DNA of 64,000 bases. Source: Carettochelys insculpta (lineage: Eukaryota; Chordata; Testudines; Carettochelyidae). The notes below the pieces were generated by a model. The model did not search any database. It was not told the DNA's origin and worked only from the letters and a program-made list of their open reading frames with translations. Positions 21,490 through 32,480 of this stretch are shown in pieces. The position numbers were made by a program, and so were the translations under genes. Where the stretch lies: positions 9,312,001-9,376,000 of the forward strand of contig NC_134138.1 in the NCBI RefSeq assembly GCF_033958435.1, written 5' to 3'. Each line of letters begins with the position of its first letter. Position 1 is the stretch's first letter.

Positions 21490-23000
21490 CTAGGCTTTCT
21501 GTAGTTTTATGAATCTGCTACAGTTCTTTTGTTTACAGACCTAACTTGTCAGTTCAGACATGAGGGGCTCATGGTCTTTGATCCAGTGTCACAGGTTCAG
21601 ATCCACAGCCACCCTCTCTCTGGGTACTGTTGCTATAACATGCAGGAAAGCTTCTTACTCAGCGTTCACCATCAGCCATGTTATCCTTCAGTCTGAAAAG
21701 CTTCAGTCGCCCAGCCAGGGAGTAGAAGCAGTATATGAGAGCATTACTGATCACCCAAATCCCAACATTCAGAAAAATAAAAAATAAAAACAATCTGTCA
21801 ACTCAAAGGCAGAAAACAGCTCACCAGCACTCTCAAAGGAAGTTATAAATAACCAAATGGGTTTGCAGACATTCAGGGTCCATTCATAACTGAAGAGCAA
21901 GCAGCAATAAAAAAGGAGGGTAAAATCCCCAAGTATATTGTTTTACAATTCATAATTCAAGCTCCTCAAATATATTATTTTTATCTAATTAACTTATAAA
22001 GAGCACATGGCACAGACTCGAAATTCTGTATGAAAACTCACAATGTGGAGCAGTTTTTCTAAGTGGCTTTTCTCTCCACACTCCGGCAGGGATTGCTCAG
22101 AGTCCAGAAAATCTGTTAAAGGACAGTAATAATTTGTAGCCCTGGATTTGAACCAGTGACCTAATTGCACTAAGCATGCCCACTCCCCTGGCACAGGCAA
22201 TATAACTGCTGGACAAAGTTTGACAGAAGTGTGATAGGTCTCACACTGTTCCGATTTCATGCAAGTGCCCCACTAAGATCAGACTGGTGGTTTTTTGTTT
22301 GGTTTTTCTTTTTTCAATAAGCGATACCTGATCCTCTGAAAAGCTGCTGAGCCCATTACGCAATCTGATGCATCAGCCTGGCCCAATAAATCAATATTGG
22401 GCATCAAGTAGCTAATGCATAAATTAACAGAAAAGTACAGCTCCGAAGGAGGTTTTTGTGCTGAATTCTTCAGTTCTCGGCAGCAGAACCCCAGGATGGT
22501 GCTGAGCAATACTAAGTCATTCATTGTCAGGTATCTCCTCCTAGTCTCTCTGGCTGCACAGGCCATGGAATCTCACCAACATTTCCTGCATTAAGCCCAA
22601 CAAGTTGTGGCAGTCCCATTGTGCCTGCTTTTCATTTCTTGTTTACCTTTCTGTCATGATACCCCATATGTTAATGGCAGAATTGGCACCCAGACTCCTA
22701 CTCCAGTGCCCCATGGGATGCCTTCAGTCCTAAGAGGTACTGACTTTGTATAACTTCTGTCTCACCAACAGCACCAGGCACCATTCAGTGCTGTTGGTTG
22801 TACATGCAGCTACAATAACGTGTGTGCTGGTTTTCCTCCATTAAAAGCAGCAGGGAAAAGAGCTGGTGACTGCCCTGGAGAATGAAATCTGTCACTGATC
22901 TAGCAGACAGGTGCAAGCTGACTAGTGCACATCTCCCAGGGGTACCTCTCCCACCCCATTGCAATGTGCCTCAAATCTGGGCTGAAGGCACCATCTCTAA
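21490..23000. other. Single-copy-looking DNA, possible enhancer at 22330-22440
   Basis: GCCCAATA-aatcaa-TATTGGGC (22381-22402) is a perfect 8-bp inverted repeat, followed by GCTAATGCATAAATTAAC, which reads as POU/homeodomain-type sites. No repeat or exon was recognised in this 1.5 kb. The enhancer reading is an inference. Confidence 0.3.
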
Positions 23001-23004
23001 GAAT

Positions 23005-23160
23005 GACAAGTTTCAGAGGGGTAACCGTGTAAAAACAAGTCCTGTGGCAACTTAAATGCTAACAAATTTATTTGGACGTAAGCTTTTGTGGGCTGGCACC
23101 ACCTTTGCCAGATGCGAATGTATTGGTTAGTTTATAAGGTAGCATAGGACTCCTTAGATT
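23005..23160 (+). mobile_element. SINE-like retroposon copy (snap-back family)
   Basis: It has the head TTTCAGAGGGGTAACCGTG, then AACAAGTCCTGTGGCAAC, AACAAATTTATTTGGACG, TAAGCTTTTGTGGGCTG and CCAGATGCGAATG. An inverted tail follows (GTTAGTTTATAAGGTAGC, ATAGGACTCCTT). This head plus inverted tail is the same architecture as at 29595. No clear target duplication. Confidence 0.65.
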
Positions 23161-23349
23161 TATCTACAAGGATGAGACTAGCTCAATGATTTGGAGTCAT
23201 TTCAAGCACTTGGCCTCTCTGCTGAGACCAACAAGAAGGGTGTTAGAAATTAGTTCCACTTCTAAGCAGATGAAGGGCTCAGCTGGGAACAGGAGCTTTC
23301 ATAAACTTTTGGTACGTGCCTTAAGCCCTGTTTTAGGGACAGATTAGAG

Positions 23350-23962
23350 CAGTGCTTCTTAAGCTTTATTGCAGTGTGCACCCCCTTGGTTCTCAAAATA
23401 TGTTTTTGCACCCCTTATCAAAAATCAAAGATGGAGATGGGGGGGCCAATTCACTTTTAAGTGCATCTTAAATATATGTAACATAGTTTTACGTTATTAC
23501 TCACCACAAACAATAGTACAGTAGGCATACAAAAAACCACAAGTACCACCCAGAGATGTTGTGGAGTTTTGCTGTGGACGTAAACTGTAACTGACGTGCT
23601 GACAGTTAGCCCCTGACTGAATTCAAACAAAGCCACTGTGCTGCCACATAACCATCTGCGCATGAATCAAGAAATATCCCGCAACATAGTGGTACACTCT
23701 ATTTTGTAGTGAGATAATTTCACCACAATTAGCTTAAAAACTTGAAAATAAATTTTAGTTTGTCTATTACAGTAATCATTAAAAATGTAGAATGTTAATA
23801 AATACAGAGGTTTGATGAAACAAAGTAGTTGTACTTATGTGCCGGTGCTTAATTTGTGTGTTTGATGATTTACCTTCTAAAAAAATCTGGCATGTCTCAC
23901 ACCCCCAGGAAAGGGTATCATGCAGCCCCAAGGGTGCGTGCACCCCAGGTTAAGAACCATAG
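23350..23962. mobile_element. hAT-like non-autonomous element with 8-bp TSD
   Basis: It starts CAGTGCTTCTTAAGC and ends GGTTAAGAACCATAG, inverted ends of the CAGTGGTTCTTAAC type seen in hAT elements. The flanks GATTAGAG (23342-23349) and CATTAGAG (23963-23970) match at 7 of 8 positions. Both ends contain GTGCACCCCC / GGGTGCGTGCACCCC. No transposase was found. Confidence 0.8.
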
Positions 23963-24276
23963 CATTAGAGACTAATAACTGTCAAGCAGCAGACAAGCTC
24001 TAAGTCCGACCATTCATATCTGTATTAGCCAAATTTGCCCCTAGATAAGCCAGTTGTTCCCATTCATTTTAGCCAAGGCTGAATTTTGCCCTAGATCTTC
24101 AGGCTCAACAGCAGTACAAGTACAAGGGAGTCCATAAGACACCCTGCCACTGAAAAAACATATAGGGGAAGATTCATAGTGTGTCTCACGTAGGTGTCCC
24201 TTTGACGTTGTCCTTACACACAATACCGCGCAGTACGATTTTCCAATCCTGGACTCCAGTTACATAAATCACATTA

Positions 24277-24614
24277 GTAACAGAGAGAAAGCTGTGCTAG
24301 TCTATATACTAAACATGTGGTTTAAACTGGCATGGGAATTTTTTAGGTCATTATAGGGGCTCTTTTGCATACTTGGCTAAATCTACTTCTCGACTCCCCC
24401 CCAGCTTCTGCCCCTCTGCTCTGATTTGCTCACCTTGATAATATTTTTCTGATTTGTCAATCTTGATTACTGTTTTTGGTTCTCTGTGCCTTAAATACTG
24501 AGTCTGTTCTGGTGTGGGTATGGCCTGAAGAAGTGGGTCTGTCCCACTGAAGCTCCTCACCTAATAAATTATTTTGTTAGTCTTTAAAGTGCTACTGGAC
24601 TGCTTTTTTGTTTT
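24277..24614. mobile_element. SINE-like retroposon, 338 bp, perfect 14-bp TSD
   Basis: CATAAATCACATTA occurs at 24263-24276 and again at 24615-24628. Between them lie the head GTAACAGAGAGAAAGCTGTG with CTAGTCTATATACT, a central segment (TTCTCGACTCC, TTGATTACTGTTTTTGG), GAAGAAGTGGGTCTGTCCC, CACCTAATAAATTATTTTG and TTAGTCTTTAAAGTGCTACT. The 3' end is a GCTTTTTTGTTTT tail. The long duplication and the T-rich/G-T tail suggest LINE-assisted retroposition, not cut-and-paste transposition. Confidence 0.85.
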
Positions 24615-24629
24615 CATAAATCACATTAA

Positions 24630-26390
24630 TTCTATAGGGGTAATAGATGCCATTGTTAACTGGCTTATGAACTCAGGGTGCTGTGAATTCCTCACATCAA
24701 CAGTTACGAGCTGCACCAATACACCTTTCCCTTAGGATGAGCACTTTTTCTTTTCCCCCGCAGCAGTTTTTGAGATCAAATCCTGACTTGGCTCACATAT
24801 TTCAGTGCAGTCACTAGCTGACGTCTATCCTGCTCACATACATGCAGAGGCAAAGTAAGATTTACTGGGGACCACGGACACTCATCATAGGGCTCTGCCC
24901 CCTACTCTTCTACCTACCTGGGCGGCGCACGGGGCAAGGACATGGAGTGGGGACACTCTCAGGTCCCTCGCCCATCCTGCGAGGGCAGGTGCTGCGTCCA
25001 CGGCTCCCAACAGCAGCCGGGGCTCCCTGGGGAGCTCTCACACGGCTTCAGTTTCTGGCCTGGCCAGAGGGCAGAGCCTTGATGGATGAGGAGGAGCAGT
25101 GGAGAAGCTATTGTTTTGGTACCTGTGCTCCCCCCACACACTCTTTTTTACACAGGTTCCAGCACCCCTGCAGAGATCGTGAGTTAATCCACCCTGCATG
25201 CATGAAGAGAAGCTGGGACAATTCCAATGACTGGCCCTCTCTGTCATAAAGAGGCTCAAGACCAGGAGATCAGGAAGTTTTGGAGCACAGCATTAAGGCG
25301 CGTTGGCCGGGCTGTGCAGCCTCCCAGTATTCTCTCCAGTCCCGTCCTCTCTGACTCGCTGCAGCATCCCATCTGGCCTGCTTCCCCGCCCCAGTGCCAG
25401 GAAACCAATGCCAGCCTTGAGGCCTCAGGCAAGTATCTTCAGCATTTCCCGACTGGATCTGTCGCTACGTACCCTTTCACAGCACTGACACGCCCGTTGT
25501 GTGCTGGACAAAGGCCACGCCAATTAGAGTCGTTCCATTGTGCAGCCAGGGACAATGAGCACTAGCTGGTGCCATCCAGTGGATCAGATCCCCCTCTGGT
25601 ATGTGAGGGAGTTGCCAGCTCACAGAAATACACTGGCACCTTCCTGTCCTGTCCCCTCGATAAATGCAGCTAGTCCCATTTTTGGCTGGGAGGGGAGCTC
25701 TGAGGAAACGCAGAGAGGAGGGAAATGAAAAGCACGGAAGAGGAGGGCATGGCTAAGAACACAGAGAACTTCTGTTGAAAGCACACAAGTATTTCCATGG
25801 CCCATCACCTTCCCACTAGGCTCTGCCTTTTCTGTGACAGAAATGTGGATCGGGACACTTGTCTCCCCCACCTGCCTCAGACAAGGCCAAGGCCCTCATT
25901 GTTCCAGGCCTTGAGGGCAGAGACCGCGGAAGACAACGCTGACTCCAAAAAAAAAAAGCCCCTTCTCTCCAGCTGGCGTGTGACAAACCACAGAGAAGCA
26001 GCAGGGCTGCCAACCCTGGTGACTGAGGCCAAAGAGAGAGGAGGCAGAGGGACACAAGGGCCTGCTTGTTCGCGTTTTGTTTGGGGGTTATTTGAAATTC
26101 AGCAGCAACTGGTGCTGGAAAACAGAGTCCACTCACAGCCTCTCTCTTCCCATTCATCCCTGGACTGTCAAAAGGGGGAGGAAAAATAGAGGCTGGCTAG
26201 CAAGAAAAATACCAGGTTCCTCACAATAATGCCTGCCGGAGAGCGGACTAGTCTCCCAAGGGAAACACACTGCAGAAGACAGCCCTGCCCTGGCCACCAG
26301 CAAGGTGCAGCAAGGCTGGTGTAGTGGGCCATTGCCATCTCTTTGCAAGGAGCCCTCTTTTCAGAAGCTGTCAGGCTGCCTCCATTCTCA
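24630..26390. other. Intergenic, moderately GC-rich, no recognised gene
   Basis: About 24.9-25.5 kb is somewhat GC-rich (GGGCGGCGCACGGGGC, CAGCAGCCGGGGCTCCC). Several overlapping short frames on both strands are open, but none resembles a known protein and none is flanked by a convincing splice pair. Confidence 0.35.
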
Positions 26391-26392
26391 GG

Positions 26393-26530
26393 TCTCAGAG
26401 GGGTAGCCATGTTAGCTGGTAGCTTTACACAAACAAAAACCAAAACCAAGCAGACCTGTAGCACCTGAAAAACTAACGCCTTTATTTATTAGGTAATGAG
26501 CTTTCATGGGTAAGACCCACTTCATCCATT
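26393..26530 (+). mobile_element. SINE-like retroposon copy
   Basis: It has the head TCTCAGAGGGGTAGCCATG, an A/C-rich link (AAACAAAAACCAAAACC), GCAGACCTGTAGCACCTG, CTTTATTTATTAGGTAATGAG, CTTTCATGGGTAAGACCC and ACTTCATCC. This is the non-palindromic form of the family and is diverged. Confidence 0.65.
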
Positions 26531-26720
26531 CTAGAGCTGGGACCCAATCACCGTCCTGTCCCCCTACCTATCATTTATTTGGAGGGGCAGGAATGGAAAC
26601 TGTCTCGCTGGGGATGTGAGGAGCTGGCAGTCCTGAGTAGGGTGCAGTTTTTAGGATCCCAAGCAGCACTACACTGAAACATGCAGAGGGTCCTTGTCAT
26701 GCAGTAACCCATCCCAAACT

Positions 26721-26832
26721 CAACAAGAAGTCCTGTTGCGCCTTATAGACTATATCTCTGTTAATCTATAAGGTGCCACAGGACTTCTTGATGTTTTTGA
26801 AGATCCAGACTAACTTGGCTATCTCTCTGATA
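26721..26832 (-). mobile_element. SINE-like retroposon, inverted tail pair, about 12-bp TSD
   Basis: CAACAAGAAGTCCTGTTGCG and CTTATAGACTATATCTCTG are followed by their reverse (TTAATCTATAAGGTGCC, ACAGGACTTCTTGATG) and by the minus-strand head (TTTGAAGATCCAGACTAAC, TTGGCTATCTCTCTGATA). The flanks CCATCCCAAACT (26709-26720) and GCAGCCCAAACT (26833-26844) match at 10 of 12 positions. The element lies in minus orientation and can fold on itself. Confidence 0.7.
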
Positions 26833-26849
26833 GCAGCCCAAACTGTGGC

Positions 26850-27435
26850 CAGTGCTCAGTGTTTCATCCCACTTGTCATACTTGCATCGTGCAGTACTAT
26901 GCCAGGACGTGCAGTACAAGGTGCGTGATGGGTTGGAAGTGCTTTTTTTACCAGAAAAAATCCATTTCTCCATACACATGCAAACTGCCAGAAACGTGTT
27001 TCTATTGGTAACAATTGAAATGCGTGGCTTGGCAAAGAAAAAAATAAAGTGCTGTAAGAGAACTGGAGAGTCTGATGTTGACCATCTTTGTTTTAAGCGA
27101 TAAAGCTTTAGCTTTTTGAATCCAAACATACAATAACCTTATATAATTAATTCCAGAATGCCAGTTTTCTGACACAAACGTCCCTGCTTTCCACGCCTGT
27201 GAAAATTTAGATGGATAAAAATGGGGGAAAAATGCATCATCTGTCAATTTAAAAAAAAAATCATGTTCTGCCAAGCCTGAACATAAAGGTGTTCAACCAG
27301 TTCTGAAGCAAACTAGACACAGTATTCTGAAAAAAAGATTTATTATTCAAGTCAACTAGCCGCACTAAACCAGCCAAATAGCCACATGTGGCTCGCTGCT
27401 AGCATGCTGCAGGCCACGGAGTAGGGGATATTGCA
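26850..27435. other. Intergenic sequence
   Basis: No recognised gene. AAATAGCCACATGTGGCTCGC near 27378 resembles the terminal part of the hAT family at 11.1/43.7 kb, but is too short to assign. Confidence 0.35.
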
Positions 27436-27439
27436 TTTA

Positions 27440-27560
27440 TCAGCACTGCCCCTTGGCAGCCTGGCACGTCTGAGTTTGAATCCCAACTCTCATGCTGACT
27501 GTTGTTACCTCTGGCAAGCCACATAACTCCATTTTCTCCTCTGTTCACTACAGATAACAT
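27440..27560 (+). mobile_element. MIR-type SINE
   Basis: GAGTTTGAATCCCAACTCTCATGC is followed by a TTACCTCTGGCAAGCCACATAAC block and a CATTTTCTCCTCTGTTCAC block. These match, in order, the B-box region, the 'gggcaagtcacttaac' core and the 'cctcagtttcctcatctg' segment of MIR. Confidence 0.55.
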
Positions 27561-27564
27561 TTAC

Positions 27565-29360
27565 ACTTACGCACCTAGTGAACCAGGACAGAGGAGGCTC
27601 TGTTAGTTCATGACTACAAAGTGCTACTGAACTGGAAGCATCAGTGGAATGGGGCCCTGGCTTAAGAAGCAAAACTCCAGAAAGCGAGATTAGGGGCAAC
27701 AGTGGGTGGTACACTATTAAAGGTGAAACTTTGGAGGCAGCTGGGTAGCACAAGATTAGCTGTTCCAGTGAGCAGTGCTTCCTCCTCATATGGGAAAAAT
27801 CCTGAGATCCTGGTTTTTATAGGACAGTCAAGTATGGCTGTCAGGATCAGGAGAATTGTTTGCTGGTTACACTACACGTGTCCAACACCCGTATCTTAGC
27901 TCTGCTATGTCCCTTTCAGGCTGTCTAATGGGCTATCAGAACCAAGAAGTTTCACACTCAGCTGAATATAGTGGATATCGCTTCAAGAACAATAGAGGCC
28001 TGTTGGCAAGGAGACCAGTATGTAGCTATCTGGATCTGTCACAAAGGGAGGCTGGGTGATGCATCAACTCCAGCTGAAAAGCCTAGCAACCTGCCCATCT
28101 GCAGCCAGGAACCTCCCTCATTGCCCCTTTCTGTGTCACATCTCTCCCTTACATGCAACTTGAGTGAAATCCATCAGAGCAGTCATTGAAATCTAATAGG
28201 GGCAACAGGTAACAGGGGCTGGAAGGACAGGATGTGGGATCCTGCTCCAGGAACCACGCAAGAGTGAATCCCGAGCAGAAATCTAGAGATATGCAAACTC
28301 CAGGGATACACAAGATGACAGGCATGAACTGTTGCACTGTGCAAGCTCCAATCCTGGAGTACATAAGTCCCTGTCGAAAGAATTATATGTCTAACGGGTT
28401 TCTGGCTTCAAAAGGGTTGCACTTTGTATAAAATCACCTTCCTGTTTCCTGAACTGTTCATCATACTTAAATAGTTCTTTCAAATGTCAGCTGTTTAAAC
28501 CTCACAACAGCCCTCTTAGGCAACTGTGCACTATTCTAAGTATCACAGCTGGACACATAACTCAGATGTTCTCAGGCATGTGGTGTTAACCATCCTTCTG
28601 CCTCACAACTCCTCCTGGACTCACTGCCCTGGGTTAGAAAGACCCTGTACCCTGCTGTCTTATCCTCCCAGTCCCAAAAGGGCTACATAGCAAGTCTCAT
28701 CAGGTCCTTCTGCCAGGGCACAGTTTTATCCTTCAAAGAGTCACAAAGTAACATAAACAAAACTAGATGTGGGGACATCTTTTCGTGAACCAACTTTCAC
28801 TACCTCATCTGGTCTCTGTTGTATCCTGGGACCAGCTCAACTACAGCAACATTGGAACAAACAAAGTTATTTCACTGACCAAAGCTGGCTACAGGGTTTC
28901 GGGGCCTTTCCCCTTGTGTGTGTCTCTGGTGCTCCATGACCTGCCACCAGAGACAGCCTCCCCTCAGCTGAGCCACTTACTGATTTTTATAATCACTTGG
29001 TTAGTCTCAGATGGAAAGTATCTTGTCGGTCACAAGTGATATTGGGCACAACTCCTCTTAAAGGGCCAGCCATGCTGCAGTAGATCTCTGGTGTGGTCAC
29101 CCTACCTTCATCTTGTGTTCTCTCTTTGTTCTCACACTCACCTCCACTACCTCCTCACTAGGTGCTCTCACGTCTCTTGCAGGCTGTCTGGAGTCAGCCT
29201 CCTCCCTCCCTCCCACTCTGAAGGGCTCCAGTGAACCTCCCAGGTTGAGCATAGCATTCAGCACAACAATACACATCTTCTATCCACCAGCCCCGACTCC
29301 CCAATGCCAACACTCCCCCCTCTCAGTGTTTGGTCAATGGGATTGGAACAGTCAGAGAAG
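27565..29360. other. Intergenic sequence
   Basis: No gene, RNA gene or clear repeat recognised in 1.8 kb. Confidence 0.4.
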
Positions 29361-29365
29361 GTGTT

Positions 29366-29840
29366 AAAGGTGTAAGCAATGTCAAAGTTGAGTGTCTACA
29401 CACATCTTACTTTGAAGTTAAACTTCGAAGTGGGTCTCTACTCCATTCCTGGGAATAGAGTAAGGACTTCGAAGTTGGGCTCCCTACTTCAAAGTTAACT
29501 TCGAAATAAGGAAAAATGTGTGTAGACTTTTTGCTGGCTACTTTGAAGTTAGTGCCTAACTTTGAAGTTAACTTTGAAGTTAATTCCTAGTGTACAAGTA
29601 TCAGAGAGGTAGTTGTGTTAGTCTGTATCTTCAAAACCAACAATAAATCCTATGGCATCATATAGACGAACAGATATTTTGGAGCATAAGCTTTCATGGT
29701 CAAAGACCTGCCTCATCAGATGCATGATGCATGCATCTGATGAAGCTGGTCTTTGTTCACAAAAGCTTATACTCCAAAATATCTGTTAGTCTATAAGGTA
29801 CCACAGGACTTCTTGTTGTTCCTAGTGTAGATGCACCTGA
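29366..29840. mobile_element. MITE, 'cttcaaagtt' subfamily, interrupted by a retroposon
   Basis: GAGTGTCTACACACATCTTAC, ACTTCGAAGTTGGGCTCCC and ACTTCAAAGTTAACTTCG match the nested MITE at 16.4 kb block by block, ending TTCCTAGTGTAGATGCACC. The stretch 29595-29818 is a later insertion. The left end is diverged. Confidence 0.7.
29595..29818. mobile_element. Palindromic SINE-like retroposon with 11-bp TSD
   Basis: TTCCTAGTGTA flanks it at 29584-29594 and 29819-29829. After the head (TATCAGAGAGGTAGTTGTG, TTAGTCTGTATCTTC) the element reads out to CCTCATCAGATGCAT, then turns and reads back in reverse complement (ATGCATCTGATGAAGCTGG ... ATAAGGTACCACAGGACTTC). This makes arms of about 90 bases around the centre near 29723. 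It interrupts a MITE, so it is younger than that MITE. Confidence 0.85.
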
Positions 29841-29844
29841 AGTG

Positions 29845-30455
29845 TTTTCCATTGTTTTGCTTATTATTGTGTCTTCCACAGGGGAGCAAATCTGACTTTA
29901 AAGGAATAGCCGCCCTCAAAATTCTCTTGTCTTAATTTCATCCCATGACTCCCGCTACCCTGAATCACAGTCTCTCCTTGGGTTTTACATCTTATAGATG
30001 GATGCAGGGCCTGTCATCTATCCTTTGTGCTTCCTGCATCTTGGTGAAAGACTTTACAGCCTCTTCCCCATATTAAAGCTCACATTAAAAACCTACACCA
30101 ACCTTTCCTCGCTTGCTAAAATAGGATGCCTAAATCCACGTTTAGGTATCTAAAAAGTAATCTTCATAAGTACTGAGTATTCACAGCTCCTGCTGATGGG
30201 GATTAAGTGCCCTTCCAGCAAAGACATGTAGCTACAGTACCATGAAGCTTTTTTAATGAAGGGAATAAAATTTTAAGGAACCTGCTGTCTGCAGCCATGC
30301 AAAAAGGCAGAGTTCCTTGCACATTGTTACACAGGAGACACACACATTCTGCTCAAGCAGGAATATGTTATTGTGGCCTCCCCTTGGTTTCCTGATTGTT
30401 TTGCATATGGAAAACGTAATGCAGGTGGCCTAACACCAGCTGCTTCTGCCTTTCT
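29845..30455. other. Intergenic sequence
   Basis: No recognised feature. Confidence 0.4.
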
Positions 30456-30459
30456 ACAA

Positions 30460-30745
30460 GGAGCAGCATCACCAACTCTCACAATTTTAATTCTGGCAAT
30501 ACCTGAGTTATTTAAACGTGCCAGCTTCTGGAGTCATGTGATTATGAAAGAATCTCAATTTTCATTTTTTAAAAACAAAGCATTTATGAGCTTCATGGTT
30601 GTGGAAAGAGCCTGAAAGTGTAACCTAAAGGCTTTAAAAGCAGAATGCAAAGAAAAAGAACCCAAAGTTTTGTTGTTTTTTTAAAAATAATCCTGTGATA
30701 TTTGGGGTCTCTCTCTTGCTTTGTAAACATGTGGCCTTAGAAACA
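30460..30745. repeat. Possible dispersed repeat
   Basis: Phrases such as CACCAACTCTCACAATTTTAAT, CTTCTGGAGTCATGTGATTATG, TTCATGGTTGTGGAAAGAG and CTGTGATATTTGGGGTC resemble a dispersed repeat I associate with turtle genomes. No second copy in the window supports this, so it is tentative. Confidence 0.3.
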
Positions 30746-30749
30746 TTAC

Positions 30750-31075
30750 ATAATCATGTGGCTTAAGAAGGACTACATGCAGTGTATGTTCATCCACTTC
30801 TATCCAGTGCAAAACTACATTACACCATAGATTCAAAGCAGACTGTAATTTGCCTAGTACCTAGTCCTGAAGCTAACCAGGAATTAGGTTTTAAAGGGCA
30901 GCATCCCAAGGCATCTGTAAGCACCACTGAAATGAGAATGCAAATTGCTTGTGTTTTTAAGAACACTACAGCCCCTTCAGTTCCAAAGATACAGTCTACA
31001 TGAAAAACACTCGCATGAATAAAATCACACAGCCTTGTAGGTCTACTCCTTACCCCAGTCCTTTCCTCCTGCCCT
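30750..31075. other. Intergenic sequence
   Basis: No recognised feature. Confidence 0.4.
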
Positions 31076-31079
31076 TTAA

Positions 31080-31547
31080 AAGTATGTCTACACAGCAAAG
31101 TTGTTTGAGAAAAACGACCTCTATTCCAAAATAACTGTACAAACATCTACACTGCAAAACTGCTACTCTGAAATAATTGTAAAATAGCGGACAGTTTATT
31201 TCAACTTCTGTGACCCTCATTCTATGAGGAACAGCGCCTATTCCAAAACAGATATTTTGGAATAGGGGCTGTGTAGATGGGGAATAGGGGTTATTTTGGA
31301 ATAAACTCTTCTAGCTTAGTCCAAAATAACACTGGCATGTAGACATAGCATTTTGGATTAGAGCAGTGCTTCCAAGGGATCTAGTCCAAAATAGGCTCTA
31401 TTGTGTGTGGACACACTATTTTGGAGTAAGCCTTCCTTACTTGGGGCGTTCCCGGTAGTGTGGATGAGTTATTCTAGAATAGTTTATTTTGGAATAATAA
31501 CTTCAGAATAAACTATTCTGGAATAACTCTGTAGTGTAGACATATCC
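31080..31547. mobile_element. PIF/Harbinger-like MITE with TAA duplication
   Basis: AAGTATGTCTACACAGCAAAG starts it and CTCTGTAGTGTAGACATATCC ends it. TAA flanks both sides (31077-31079 and 31548-31550). The interior is composed of CTATTCCAAAATAAC and TTATTTTGGAATAA-type words. It is non-coding. Confidence 0.8.
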
Positions 31548-31554
31548 TAACTAG

Positions 31555-32478
31555 GCAGGTATCAAGTAGCTTTCCATCCCCAGCTACATCATAATTCCAC
31601 CAGCATAGATGTACCTAAACAGCCAGTCATATCCTTCCTCACATTTAAAAACATCTCAATTCTATATATGCATGGATTGACTGGTGGTATTATTGGGGAG
31701 AGGGTAGGAGAGAGAAAAGAGTAATATCCCCCCAACAACAAACCTGAAATGGAAAAAAAAAGTGTTTACAACATGTGTTGGGCCCTAAATACTAGGTGGA
31801 ACTCGAAACATAGGCTATAAAGTAAGAAAGGCTTATAAATTAGCCTGTTCTGTCCCTTTTAACTAAAAAAGTGCATTTACTGTGGAATTAAGTGTGTTTT
31901 GCATTTTGTGATCTATGGTGCCATAAAAATGCTGATTGTTACCATACCATGTTTTAGAGCAAACACAACCCCTGGATAAATATCCCAATGAAAGTAGATC
32001 ACAGCTCAGACTACACCCCTGTACTTCTTCTACAATTAACTCAACATCATTCATTTTTAGGGTGAGCATAAAGATTATTTTTATTATAATAGGGGGATAT
32101 CCACTCTAAAGCACCTGACAGCCCAATGTAGCACTATCATTGCACCTCTGCCTCATTTCCTTAAGTGAGGGGTTTAATAAATCCAGTGAGATCTGGATAT
32201 GGATCAGCAGCTCTTTCAGGGATCTAGCTTTGTTCAGTCCCAAATGCTGAATGGCATGTACCAGACTATGTGCTAGAAGTCCCTCTTTGAGGCAGGAGTT
32301 TCTCCCCATTCTCTGCGGAGCTGGGCTGCAGTACAGGACAGCTGCTAGGCTTTAGCCAGCTTCTCCTCCAGCTGTCCTCCTACTCACAGGGTGGGAGGGT
32401 CCAGCAGGCAGACCTTCTCCTGCTTCTGTCTTCTCCCTGCTAAAGTAGGGCCCTTCAGGAACCAGCTGCCTCCTTGCA
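31555..32478. other. Intergenic sequence
   Basis: No recognised gene or repeat. Confidence 0.4.
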
Positions 32479-32480
32479 GC

